Assembly: GCA_905221115.1 (NCBI GenBank)
Contig: CAJNBX010000003.1
Span: forward strand, 62,001-126,000
Direction: 5' to 3'
DNA from: a bacterium
GTDB taxonomy: Bacteria; Bacillota; Bacilli; Lactobacillales; Streptococcaceae
Length of the DNA: 64,000 bases
The notes under the pieces are model-generated. The model had not been told where the DNA came from and searched no databases. It saw only the letters and a list, made by a program, of their open reading frames with translations. This document shows, in pieces, positions 25,030-33,255 of this stretch (positions are counted from its first letter, which is position 1; each line of letters opens with the position of its first letter). The translations under genes and the position numbers were made by a program.

Positions 25030-25278
25030 TTATTTTTTCTTTCTATTGTTAGCAAGGGCTGCCTTTTGTTGGCGGATGATTTGGTGGTAAACTTGTTGTA
25101 CCTTAGCTTCGCTTGGTTTTTGACCATTTGCACTCAAAAGAGTACGAACTGCTTCAGCATTCAAACGTGGGTTGTCAGCGAATTCTTTTTCAATTTGCTT
25201 ACGAACCAAGTACATTCCTCCAAGAGCTCCTCCTAGAAAAGCTAACACAATCAATACAATTGCTAAAAGTAAATCCAT
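25030..25278 (-). CDS. YneF family (UPF0154) small membrane protein
   Basis: 82 residues from the second of two adjacent ATG codons (25278), which gives a 7-base distance to AGGAG; the first ATG gives only 4. One N-terminal membrane segment ([20 protein letters not shown]) followed by a conserved soluble part with [19 protein letters not shown] and [12 protein letters not shown], the UPF0154 signature. Function unknown; conserved across Firmicutes. Confidence 0.9.
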   Translation of the reverse strand: MDLLLAIVLIVLAFLGGALGGMYLVRKQIEKEFADNPRLNAEAVRTLLSANGQKPSEAKVQQVYHQIIRQQKAALANNRKKK

Positions 25279-25421
25279 CATTTTTCTCCTGTTTCTTTTT
25301 GAGTCTCTTTCATTATACCACAAACTAGCCACCCTGACTAGTTTGTTTTACGCTTTCAGGGAGGGAATAGACAGCAAAAAGAACCCTGCTTTTCTGCGAA
25401 AGAGGACTCCTTACTGAGTTT

Positions 25422-25534
25422 ATTCTCACTGAAAACCAAAGAGCAAACTAGGAAGCTAGCCGCAGGCTGCTCAAAACACTGTTTTGAGGTTGCAGATAGA
25501 GCTGACACGGTTTGAAGAGATTTTCGAAGAGTAT
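25422..25534. repeat. BOX element, short boxA-boxC type
   Basis: 113 bp. Left end matches the boxC end (CACTGAAAACCAAAGAGCAA), middle has CTAGCCGCAGG and AAACACTGTTTTGAGGTTG, right end is the boxA end TTTGAAGAGATTTTCGAAGA. No boxB module. It lies between yneF and the aromatic ABC transporter genes in the 322-base gap 25282-25603; the rest of the gap is a terminator and unassigned AT-rich DNA. Confidence 0.88.
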
Positions 25535-25573
25535 TAATTTCATATTTCTGCCTATCCATTTGTACTAATAAAA

Positions 25574-25596
25574 GACTGAGACACTGGATCTCAGCC
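25574..25596 (-). terminator. terminator of the aromatic-type ABC transporter operon
   Basis: Minus strand: GGCTGAGA-TCCAGTG-TCTCAGTC, 8-bp stem with one wobble, then TTTTATT. Eight bases after the ATPase stop. Confidence 0.8.
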
Positions 25597-25603
25597 TTTT
25601 TCT

Positions 25604-26407
25604 TTATCCCAAAACTAATTCATCACTAACTAGGCTTTGCCCACTATTTTTCTGGAAGAGATGCATGAGATCTTCAACTGTCAGATGCTTTTTCTCCTCT
25701 CCCTTGACATCCACCACTATCTTGCCTTGGTAGAGCATAATGAGACGATTTCCGTACTCAATCGCATGGTTCATATCGTGGGTAATCATCAAAGTCGTCA
25801 ACTGATGGTGTTCAACAATTTTTTGCGTCAAATCCATCACCATTTGACTCGTTTTCGGGTCAAGTGCCGCAGTATGTTCATCCAAAAGCAAGAGTTTAGG
25901 TTTCACCAGAGCTGCCATGACTAGGGTCAAGGCCTGTCTTTGTCCTCCTGAGAGATATTGAGTATCTACTTTTAAGCGGTTTTCAAGACCAATATTCAAC
26001 TCCTTCAAGGCCTCTTGGAACTGGATTCTATCCTTCTCCTTCACACCCCAACCAAGCCCTCTCTTCTGCCCGCGTCTCAAGGCAATAGCCATATTCTCCT
26101 CAATCGTCAAACGAGAAGCTGTTCCCATCTTAGGATCTTGAAAAACACGGGCGATATCCTTGGCTCTCTTTCTTACACTCAGATTTTTAATGGATTTGCC
26201 TGCCAATAAAAGGTCCCCTTCGTCCACCGATAGATTGCCAGCCAAGATATTCATCAAAGTGGATTTCCCTGCTCCATTTCCACCAATCACAGAGATAAAA
26301 TCTCCCTCTTCAACCTCTAAATCTAATCCTTTGAGGACATGGTTCTCATTGACCGTCCCTGCTTCAAATGTTTTGTGAATATTTTCAAGTGTTAACAAAC
26401 TTGCCAT
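25604..26407 (-). CDS. ABC transporter ATP-binding protein (aromatic amino acid type)
   Basis: 267 residues. Walker A GGNGAGKST near 40-48, signature LSGGQRQAL, Walker B LLLLDEHTAALD, switch His in LMITHDMNHAIEYG. The residue after the Walker B Glu (DEHTAAL) is characteristic of this branch (YufO/TrpZ-type). It energises the permease encoded by the next gene upstream. Third gene of binding protein-permease-ATPase; gaps are 11 to 12 bases. Family members with a PF04392 binding protein import aromatic amino acids, so this is the likely substrate class. Confidence 0.88.
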   Translation of the reverse strand: MASLLTLENIHKTFEAGTVNENHVLKGLDLEVEEGDFISVIGGNGAGKSTLMNILAGNLSVDEGDLLLAGKSIKNLSVRKRAKDIARVFQDPKMGTASRLTIEENMAIALRRGQKRGLGWGVKEKDRIQFQEALKELNIGLENRLKVDTQYLSGGQRQALTLVMAALVKPKLLLLDEHTAALDPKTSQMVMDLTQKIVEHHQLTTLMITHDMNHAIEYGNRLIMLYQGKIVVDVKGEEKKHLTVEDLMHLFQKNSGQSLVSDELVLG

Positions 26408-26419
26408 AACTTTCTCCTC

Positions 26420-27313
26420 CTATTCATTTCTCAATTTCAGACCACGAATCTTTAATCTCTTTTGCAATTCTGGTGCAAATAAAACTAAAGCAAGCAAGAT
26501 TGCATTAAAGAGACGTACCAAGTTTTGATCTAGATTTGGAATTTCATAGATATTTAAAATAATCAAACGGTAAACAATGGCACCGATTCCGATGGATAAT
26601 AAGCGACCTCCAATGGTCAAGTCGTGAATCAAGACCTCCGCAATAATGACTGCACTCAAACCAACAACGATGGTTCCTGTCCCAGAAGTCACATCTGAAA
26701 ATCCATCATTTTGAGCGAACAAGGAACCACATAGGGCAATCAAGCCGTTTGAAATCATGTAACCAACAATCTTCATGGTGTCTACATTGACCCCATTGGC
26801 CTCACTCATCGGAATATTGTCCCCAGTCGAACGCAAGACCAAACCAATCTCCGTTTTCATCAAAAGGGTCAAGACCAAACAAACAAGTAAGAGACAGACT
26901 AAGCTGAGTGAGAACACAGCTTCTTCAGTTGTCAGACCCAAGCTCGCCAATTGTTTAAAGACGGTTGAAGAATCTCCCAAGGAAAGATTGGGCACACTTC
27001 CCATGATTTTTATATTGATCGAATAAAGCCCTGTCAAGGTCACAATCCCTGTCAAGAGAGCTGGAATTTTCATCTTGGTGTGGAGCATTCCTGATACCAG
27101 ACCTGCTACCATACCTGCAAACAAAGCAAGTAAAGTCGCAATCCAAGGATTTGTCCCTGCCTGTATCTGAGATACGACGACAGCCGCCCCCAGTGGAAAG
27201 GCTCCTTCAGCAGTCATATCCGCAATATCCAAAATACGGAAAGTCAAGTAGACCCCAATCGCCATAATCGACCACAACAAACCTTCTGATAAACTAGATA
27301 ATACAAAACTCAT
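26420..27313 (-). CDS. ABC transporter permease (aromatic amino acid type)
   Basis: 297 residues, BPD_transp_2 family, about nine membrane segments. Conserved stretches: DIADMTAEGAFPLGAA near 28-43, GLVSGMLHTKMKIPALLTGI near 71-90, and RSTGDNIPMSEANGVN near 160-175, the cytoplasmic loop that meets the ATPase. The family also includes branched-chain amino acid (LivH) permeases, but the neighbour binding protein places this one in the Trp/Phe/Tyr group. Confidence 0.87.
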   Translation of the reverse strand: MSFVLSSLSEGLLWSIMAIGVYLTFRILDIADMTAEGAFPLGAAVVVSQIQAGTNPWIATLLALFAGMVAGLVSGMLHTKMKIPALLTGIVTLTGLYSINIKIMGSVPNLSLGDSSTVFKQLASLGLTTEEAVFSLSLVCLLLVCLVLTLLMKTEIGLVLRSTGDNIPMSEANGVNVDTMKIVGYMISNGLIALCGSLFAQNDGFSDVTSGTGTIVVGLSAVIIAEVLIHDLTIGGRLLSIGIGAIVYRLIILNIYEIPNLDQNLVRLFNAILLALVLFAPELQKRLKIRGLKLRNE

Positions 27314-27324
27314 CTTAAACCTCC

Positions 27325-28302
27325 TTATTCCTTGCCTTCTAACTTACTAATATCAATTCCTAGTGCATCTGCCATTTCTTGATTGGTATGCAATTCCAGT
27401 TTTTCAGGCAACTCAACTGCTATATTTTCTGGCTTCTCACCTTTTAAGACACGAATCAGCATGCGAGCTGTCTGTCTTCCCAATTCTTCATAATTGGTAC
27501 CGTAGTTATACAAGCCACCAACAGCAATCATTTCTGTTGAACCACCGAATACTGGAACCTTGTGTTTAATAGAAACCTGCTTGACTGTTTCCATGGTTGA
27601 TGAAATGATATTATCCGTTGGTACAAAAACCATATCTACCTCTGCCATCAAGCTTTCTGCTGCAGCCTTGACGTTGTTACTGTCCAAGATTGTTTTTTCA
27701 ACAACGGTAAAGCCTTTTTCTTCCAGAAGTCGCTTAGCTTCATCCTTTTGGACAACCGAGTTTGGCTCACTCTGAGTATAGAGAATTCCAATTGTTTTAG
27801 CCTTTGGTAAGACTTTCTTTATTAAGTTAATTTGAGTTGAAATGGCATCTGATGACTGATCGCTTGTCCCAGTCACATTGCCCCCAGGATGTTCTCGTGT
27901 CTCAACCAACTTGGCGCTGACAGGGTCTGTTACAGCTGAAAAGACAACCGGTGTCGTTTGCGTTGTATTGGCCAAGCTCTGAGCAGAAGGCGTTGCGATA
28001 GCTAGAACAACATCACTGGATTCTGCTAGCTGCTGGGAAATAGTTTTTAGATTTCTTTGCTCACCCTGTGCATTTTGCAAATCAATCTCGATATTTTTCC
28101 CCTCAACATAGCCTTGTTTGACCAGCTCATCCACAAAACCTTCTCTAGTAGCGTCTAGAGACTGGTGAGTAATAAACTGCGAAATACCGATACGAAACAC
28201 ATCTTTTTTCTTATCTGCCTTCAACTGATGCAAGCTGATCAGAGAGATCAAGAGGATCCCCACTACCAAGAGGGGTGCTAGTAATTTTCGAACAACTTTC
28301 AT
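27325..28302 (-). CDS. ABC transporter substrate-binding protein (PF04392, aromatic amino acid type)
   Basis: 325 residues. ABC_sub_bind family: GISQFITHQSLDATREGF near 38-55, LAIATPSAQSLANTTQTTPVVFSAVTDP as the ligand-cleft region, and FGGSTEMIAVGGLYNYGTNY. The N-terminal hydrophobic segment (APLLVVGILLISLISLHQL) has no lipobox cysteine, so the protein is likely held by an uncleaved membrane anchor rather than lipid. Homologues bind tryptophan or phenylalanine. Expression is probably controlled by the leader at 28333-28590, which contains a Phe/Tyr-rich peptide. Confidence 0.87.
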   Translation of the reverse strand: MKVVRKLLAPLLVVGILLISLISLHQLKADKKKDVFRIGISQFITHQSLDATREGFVDELVKQGYVEGKNIEIDLQNAQGEQRNLKTISQQLAESSDVVLAIATPSAQSLANTTQTTPVVFSAVTDPVSAKLVETREHPGGNVTGTSDQSSDAISTQINLIKKVLPKAKTIGILYTQSEPNSVVQKDEAKRLLEEKGFTVVEKTILDSNNVKAAAESLMAEVDMVFVPTDNIISSTMETVKQVSIKHKVPVFGGSTEMIAVGGLYNYGTNYEELGRQTARMLIRVLKGEKPENIAVELPEKLELHTNQEMADALGIDISKLEGKE

Positions 28303-28332
28303 AATGAAACTCCTTCTCAGAAAAGATAAAAC

Positions 28333-28361
28333 AAAAAACCGCCTAGATACTATCTAAACGG
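28333..28361 (-). terminator. attenuator terminator directly before the binding-protein gene
   Basis: Minus strand: CCGTTTAGATA-G-TATCTAGGCGG (inverted repeat 28339-28361, with two G-T pairs; the tip opens to a short loop) followed by six T residues (28333-28338). It lies 31 bases before the ATG and after a transcribed leader of about 230 bases, so it must be bypassed for expression. Confidence 0.8.
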
Positions 28362-28397
28362 ATGCTTGAAATAATCTAACAAGTTATAACTTTGCTA

Positions 28398-28425
28398 GTC
28401 CATTTAGATATTCATCTATATGGAC
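28398..28425 (-). promoter_or_regulatory. competing leader hairpin
   Basis: Minus strand: GTCCAT-A-TAGAT-GAAT-ATCTA-A-ATGGAC, 11 base pairs with one A-A mismatch. Its 3' arm contains TATCTAAATG (28401-28410), which can instead pair over 10 bases with CGTTTAGATA in the terminator (28351-28360), or over 8 bases with TTTAGATA at the end of the leader peptide gene (28506-28513). Confidence 0.7.
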
Positions 28426-28504
28426 CACAATCAAAAATCTTAGCCACATAGATACAAACAAATTGCTTGAACTGTTTGCATCCATGGTAACATGTCTACA
28501 AACA

Positions 28505-28564
28505 CTATCTAAAGTAGCTAAAGTAAAAGTTTTGATTCATCGTTACAGCTTGTCTTTTATTCAT
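28505..28564 (-). CDS. leader peptide rich in phenylalanine and tyrosine
   Basis: 19 codons: MNKRQAVTMNQNFYFSYFR, then TAG; an inner ATG at 28540 would give 11 codons. Five of the seven codons 13 to 18 plus neighbours are aromatic (F-Y-F-S-Y-F). The transcript start is about 26 bases upstream, leaving room only for an A/G-rich weak ribosome site (AGCAGAAAAAGAA). The final codons and stop overlap a pairing segment of the attenuator. Too short for normal gene finding; the position and composition make a real leader peptide likely. Confidence 0.65.
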   Translation of the reverse strand: MNKRQAVTMNQNFYFSYFR

Positions 28565-28596
28565 TTCTTTTTCTGCTTTCTTTTTTGATGTTTCCT

Positions 28597-28625
28597 ATCT
28601 TACCACCTTTTTCATCACCTGTCAA
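28597..28625 (-). promoter_or_regulatory. promoter of the leader and aromatic ABC transporter operon
   Basis: Minus strand: -35 TTGACA (28620-28625), 17-base spacer, -10 TAAGAT (28597-28602). Predicted start near 28590. The 451-base gap 28303-28753 is filled by this promoter, the leader peptide, the attenuator hairpins and the ami terminator. Confidence 0.82.
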
Positions 28626-28700
28626 GAATATTTCAGAATTTTTTAAAATTTTTCGAAAATTCTTTCAGGAGGCTTTCAAATCCTTTCAAATCAGTCCAAC

Positions 28701-28748
28701 AAAAAAGGTTTATAATTTCCATAAAAACTGACATGGAAATTATAAAAC
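28701..28748 (-). terminator. terminator of the ami operon
   Basis: A perfect 16-bp inverted repeat GGTTTATAATTTCCAT / ATGGAAATTATAAACC with a 10-base loop, followed on the minus strand by six T residues. Five bases after the amiF stop. Confidence 0.9.
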
Positions 28749-28753
28749 CATTA

Positions 28754-29680
28754 TTAGTTTAGTCCTTGTTGATAACGCGCCAATTCGGCTTGGTTAGCCC
28801 AAACATAATGACCTGGACGGATTTCAACCATAGACGGCTTATCAGTCTCATAGTCGTGTTGACTTGGGTCATAAACTTTCAAGACCTTCTTACGTTCCAA
28901 GATTGGATCTGGAATTGGTACAGCTGAAAGCAAGGCCTGAGTATATGGGTGAATTGGATTGTTAAACAATTCTTCTGTTTCTGCAACCTCTACAATAACA
29001 CCCTTGTAAATAACTGCGATACGATCTGAAATAAAACGAACAACCGACAAGTCATGGGCGATAAAGAGATAGGTCAAGCCAAGTTCTTTTTGGAATTTTT
29101 TGAGCAAGTTTAAGACTTGAGCACGAACAGAAACGTCCAAGGCTGAAATAGGCTCATCCGCAATAACAAAGTCTGGTTGCATAACCAAGGCACGGGCAAT
29201 ACCGATACGTTGACGTTGACCACCTGAGAATTCATGAGGGTAACGAGTCAAGTGCTCAGCAAGAAGACCTACTTCACGGATAATATTTTGAACTTTCTCT
29301 TTACGTTCTTCTTCATCCTTGAACAGATGATGATTGTAAAGACCTTCAGAAATAATATAATCAACAGTGGCACGTTCATTCAAACTTGCCGCAGGGTCTT
29401 GGAAAATCATCTGGATACGACGAATCAATTCTGCAGCTTGTTCACGCGATTTCTTACCATTAATCTTTTGACCATCAAAAATGATATCCCCATTACTTGT
29501 ATCATTGAGACCGATGATGGCACGACCAATAGTTGTTTTCCCACTTCCTGACTCACCTACAAGCGAAAAAGTTTCTCCCTTGTTGATAAAGAAGTTAGCA
29601 TTTTTAACCGCGACAAACTTCTTACTTCCTTCACCGAAGGAAATTTCTAAATCTTTGATTTCTACTAATTTTTCAGACAT
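28754..29680 (-). CDS. amiF: oligopeptide ABC transporter ATP-binding protein AmiF
   Basis: 308 residues from the ATG at 29680 ([18 protein letters not shown]), the usual AmiF length. Walker [11 protein letters not shown]-loop [15 protein letters not shown], signature [10 protein letters not shown], Walker B VIADEP, and a C-terminal oligopeptide/dipeptide transporter extension with [19 protein letters not shown]. It is one of two ATPases of the Ami importer that brings peptides of two to seven residues into the cell for nutrition and signalling. Last gene of amiACDEF. Confidence 0.97.
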   Translation of the reverse strand: MSEKLVEIKDLEISFGEGSKKFVAVKNANFFINKGETFSLVGESGSGKTTIGRAIIGLNDTSNGDIIFDGQKINGKKSREQAAELIRRIQMIFQDPAASLNERATVDYIISEGLYNHHLFKDEEERKEKVQNIIREVGLLAEHLTRYPHEFSGGQRQRIGIARALVMQPDFVIADEPISALDVSVRAQVLNLLKKFQKELGLTYLFIAHDLSVVRFISDRIAVIYKGVIVEVAETEELFNNPIHPYTQALLSAVPIPDPILERKKVLKVYDPSQHDYETDKPSMVEIRPGHYVWANQAELARYQQGLN

Positions 29681-29690
29681 TTCCTTCCTC

Positions 29691-30758
29691 CTAGTCTGCC
29701 AGATGGGCAAATCCCATTTTTTCACGGATTTTATCGTGGAGATTTGCAATCACAGCTGGTTTTTCTACTTTTGGAGCATCCTCATGAAGAAGCCAAGTTT
29801 TAGCCCAATGCGTCTCTGATACTGAGAATTGAGGGGCTTTTTGTTCGAAGTCAATCTGCATTGCATAGTCTGAACGCAAGGCAAAGGCATCCCCTTTCAA
29901 GTCAGTATAAAGTGACGGAGGTGTTCCTGGGATTGAGTAAAGATCCCCTTTATCATCAGCAAGCTGAGGCAAGCTAGACAAAAGACTCCATGTATATGGA
30001 TGGCGAGGATCATAAAAGACTTCCTCAACAGTTCCATACTCAACGATTTCTCCTGCATACATAACCGCTACCTTATCCGCAATACTTGCCACCACACCAA
30101 GGTCGTGGGTGATAAAGATTGTTGTGAAATGGTACTCGTTTTGTAAAGATTTGAGCAAATCAATAATCTGTGCTTGGATGGTTACATCCAAGGCAGTCGT
30201 TGGCTCGTCACAAATCAAGACATCAGGTCGGCAGGCAAGGGCAATCGCAATAACGATACGTTGACGCATTCCTCCAGAATATTGGAATGGGTATTCATCA
30301 AAACGTCTATCTGCATCTGGAATCCCAACCTTATTCATGTAGTCAATGGCCAATTCTTTTGCTTCTTTAGCTGTTTTTCCTTGGTGTTTTACAATAACTT
30401 CTGTAATCTGACTACCAATTGTTTTAATTGGGTCCAAACTAGTCATTGGATCTTGGAAGATAGTCGCAATCTTAGCACCACGAATTTGTTCCCAATCCTT
30501 GTGAGAAGATAAAGCTGTCAAATCTTGACCACGGTAGTCAATACTTCCTTGGGCAATGCGACCATTTTCTTCGAGCATACCTGTGAAGGTCTTTGTCAAA
30601 ACAGATTTCCCTGATCCTGACTCACCTACCAAGGCTAATACTTCTCCTTCAACTAGTTCAAGGGAAACGCCGCGAATGGCTGTCAATACTTTGTCACGAA
30701 CGTCAAATTCCACGACAATATCGCGAGCAGTCAAAATTACATTTTTTTCTTTTGTCAT
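29691..30758 (-). CDS. amiE: oligopeptide ABC transporter ATP-binding protein AmiE
   Basis: 355 residues. OppD-type ATPase: Walker [25 protein letters not shown], signature YSGGMRQRI, Walker [12 protein letters not shown] and the extension [17 protein letters not shown]. It forms the ATPase pair with AmiF. Eleven bases separate it from amiF. Confidence 0.97.
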   Translation of the reverse strand: MTKEKNVILTARDIVVEFDVRDKVLTAIRGVSLELVEGEVLALVGESGSGKSVLTKTFTGMLEENGRIAQGSIDYRGQDLTALSSHKDWEQIRGAKIATIFQDPMTSLDPIKTIGSQITEVIVKHQGKTAKEAKELAIDYMNKVGIPDADRRFDEYPFQYSGGMRQRIVIAIALACRPDVLICDEPTTALDVTIQAQIIDLLKSLQNEYHFTTIFITHDLGVVASIADKVAVMYAGEIVEYGTVEEVFYDPRHPYTWSLLSSLPQLADDKGDLYSIPGTPPSLYTDLKGDAFALRSDYAMQIDFEQKAPQFSVSETHWAKTWLLHEDAPKVEKPAVIANLHDKIREKMGFAHLAD

Positions 30759-30766
30759 TTCTACTC

Positions 30767-31693
30767 CTATCTATGTGTACGTGGATCACTAGCATCCGCT
30801 AAGTTTTGACCAACTACGAAAAGGGACAAGGATACCAAGACAAGAGTTGTCAATGGAATCCAGAACAAGTAAGCATTGGTTGTTACGTTTTGTGAATAAT
30901 CTGAAATCAAACGACCCAAACTTGGCACTGTAATCGGTAATCCAAGACCGAAGAATGACAAGAAGGCTTCATATGAGATAAAGCTTGGAAGCATTTGAGT
31001 CATGGTTGTCACAATAACAGATACCAATTGAGGCATGATATTTTTGGCAACAATCTTCAAGGTTGGCGTTCCCAAAGTACGTGATGCCAAGTTGTATTCC
31101 AAATCACGGTAACGCAAGATTTGCACACGGATCATGAAGGCAATCCCAATCCATGTTGTTACACTCATGGCAAAAATCAGATTCCAGAATCCAGCTCCGA
31201 TTGAGTAAGTCAAGACAATGACAATCAAAAGAGATGGGATGTTTGAGATGACGTTATAAACTTCCATCATCACGCGGTCAACTGATTTTGAAATCCCCCA
31301 AATACCACCGACAAAGACACCGATAACTAGGTTAATCACTGTCGCAATCACAGAAATGAGGATAGAGTTACGAGCTCCGAACCAGACACCGTCAAAGAGA
31401 GATTTACCGTTACTGTCTGTACCGAACCAATGCTCAGAATTTGGCTTGATATAACGAGCACTAAAGTCGTTTACCTTGCTGACATCATTGAAATCAAACT
31501 TAGAAAACATTGGGTAGATGAAACTCATCAAAATGATAGCTACCAAGATTCCCAACATGACTACAGTTGATTTCTTCTTCATAAATTGTCTAAACACTGA
31601 ACCCCAGTATGAATAAGCTGGCGCATCAATGGCTTCAGAGGCAAAATCGTCACGTTTTACAAACTGAAATTTTTCTTTATCGATTGTAGACAT
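30767..31693 (-). CDS. amiD: oligopeptide ABC transporter permease AmiD
   Basis: 308 residues, OppC-type. N-terminal cytoplasmic part with the first membrane segment at about 43-62 ([20 protein letters not shown]), then a short outer loop ([17 protein letters not shown], the OppC_N signature) and the BPD_transp_1 domain with the coupling loop [16 protein letters not shown]. Its start overlaps the amiC stop by one base. Confidence 0.96.
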   Translation of the reverse strand: MSTIDKEKFQFVKRDDFASEAIDAPAYSYWGSVFRQFMKKKSTVVMLGILVAIILMSFIYPMFSKFDFNDVSKVNDFSARYIKPNSEHWFGTDSNGKSLFDGVWFGARNSILISVIATVINLVIGVFVGGIWGISKSVDRVMMEVYNVISNIPSLLIVIVLTYSIGAGFWNLIFAMSVTTWIGIAFMIRVQILRYRDLEYNLASRTLGTPTLKIVAKNIMPQLVSVIVTTMTQMLPSFISYEAFLSFFGLGLPITVPSLGRLISDYSQNVTTNAYLFWIPLTTLVLVSLSLFVVGQNLADASDPRTHR

Positions 31694-33189
31694 TATTTGC
31701 CTCCTTTCTCAGTCAATTTAATACGTGGGTCAATAATCGTCATCCAAATATCTCCTAAAAGAAGAGAGAAGATAGAAATACATGTAAAGATGAAGACAAG
31801 ACCAACGACCATAGAGTTATTAGATGCTTTTACAGAGTCAATCAACATTTTACCCATACCTGGGAAGGCGAAGACTGTTTCAGTAAGGGTTGCACCACCG
31901 ATAACCCCGATAACAGCACCAGGAATTCCTGAAACCAGCGGAACCATGGCATTTTTAAAGATGTGTTTGTTTGAAATTTCTTTTTCAGACAAACCTTTTG
32001 CACGAGCAAAACGAACAAAGTCTTGTGATTGCAAGTCAATCATGTAACGACGAATCCAAATGGCTGTACCAGGAGCACCCAACAAACCAAGGATAACTGC
32101 TGGTAAAACATACGAACGCCAATCTCCAGCACCCAAGATAGGGAATGAATCTGGCAAACCGATTGAAGAACCAGCCAAACGAACGATATAAACCAAGGCA
32201 ATTGTTGGAAGAGCCATCAAGAAGGTCAAAGCCCCTGTTGAGAAGCTATCAATCCAAGTATTCTTGAAGCGAGCCATAGCTGAACCAAGCGGCACGGCAA
32301 TCGCATAAGAAATCACCAAACCGATCAATCCTACAACAGCAGAGCTGGCAATCATTGAAGGATATTGGTAGTTACTTTCAGTAGCCGTGTACGGATCATC
32401 TTTTCCGTAGTTAGCTACTTCACGAGAGTCAGCCTGACTAGGTGATTTATAGGTTCTTGAGTAAATATTTACAGAAGAAGTTTTCTTACCTGTTGGGAAC
32501 TGAACTTGAGATGTTTTTGTTTGTCCTTGTCCCTGAGTAATAACCTGTAAAACAGGGCTATTAGCATAGGTTGGATAAGAGTCACCTAAATTAATATTCA
32601 CAAAGTTTTGATGAACAAATGGGAACTGACTGTTGAAGTACAAAAGATATTTGTGTTTGGTACCTGAACCGACCAATGACCATCCGATCGCTGGATCGTT
32701 TTCGAAACGAAGGTAACGTTTCAAGCCTGGATTTTCAGGGTCTTGAATTTTATTTGTATGATCAATGTCAATCAAGTTAGCATAGAAGTGAAAAACACGT
32801 TCAAAAATCGGGATTTCACGAGTAGCGTAGAATTGGCCACTTTCAGTAAATTCTCCCAAGGTCCAACCATGACCGATTTGTTTGATATATTTTTCATAGA
32901 TAGCCTTGTTGGTGTCATTAGCTTCAACGGTTACAGAGGCATCCATCTGGCTAGCTTTTTCTTGCAACTCTTTGGTATCGTAGTACTCGATATAGCCCAT
33001 ACGCTCATAAACGGTATTCTCATAGTTATCACGTTTATCAGCAGTTGTCGCAATCTTGTTATAGTTGGTATCCTGTTTGAAAATCAATTTTCGAGGAACC
33101 ATTGTATAGATAATCGTGTAAGTCAAGGTTGTTACTAAGAAGATAGAAACCAATGACCGCAAGACACGCATAAAAATATATTTCTTCAT
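31693..33189 (-). CDS. amiC: oligopeptide ABC transporter permease AmiC
   Basis: 498 residues. OppB-type permease with an unusually large outer domain of about 240 residues between the first membrane segment (7-29) and the transport domain (about 280-490), the mark of the streptococcal Ami branch. Coupling loop [20 protein letters not shown] near 395-414. It pairs with AmiD to form the channel. Preceded by amiA with a 66-base gap containing a likely partial terminator region. Confidence 0.96.
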   Translation of the reverse strand: MKKYIFMRVLRSLVSIFLVTTLTYTIIYTMVPRKLIFKQDTNYNKIATTADKRDNYENTVYERMGYIEYYDTKELQEKASQMDASVTVEANDTNKAIYEKYIKQIGHGWTLGEFTESGQFYATREIPIFERVFHFYANLIDIDHTNKIQDPENPGLKRYLRFENDPAIGWSLVGSGTKHKYLLYFNSQFPFVHQNFVNINLGDSYPTYANSPVLQVITQGQGQTKTSQVQFPTGKKTSSVNIYSRTYKSPSQADSREVANYGKDDPYTATESNYQYPSMIASSAVVGLIGLVISYAIAVPLGSAMARFKNTWIDSFSTGALTFLMALPTIALVYIVRLAGSSIGLPDSFPILGAGDWRSYVLPAVILGLLGAPGTAIWIRRYMIDLQSQDFVRFARAKGLSEKEISNKHIFKNAMVPLVSGIPGAVIGVIGGATLTETVFAFPGMGKMLIDSVKASNNSMVVGLVFIFTCISIFSLLLGDIWMTIIDPRIKLTEKGGK

Positions 33190-33255
33190 ATCGTTTCCTT
33201 TTAAAATCCCAAAAGAACCTTCTCCTCATGGAGAGAAAGTTCCCTTGAGAGTTAT

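Noticed and set aside
25356..25559. 67-residue reading frame on the minus strand
   Set aside because: It is a translation of the BOX element; a similar peptide appears from the BOX at 47031-47261.
28302..28600. T-box riboswitch in the leader of the aromatic ABC transporter
   Set aside because: No T-box consensus (TGGnACCGCG-like) is present on the minus strand; the leader instead has a Phe/Tyr-rich frame and alternative hairpins.
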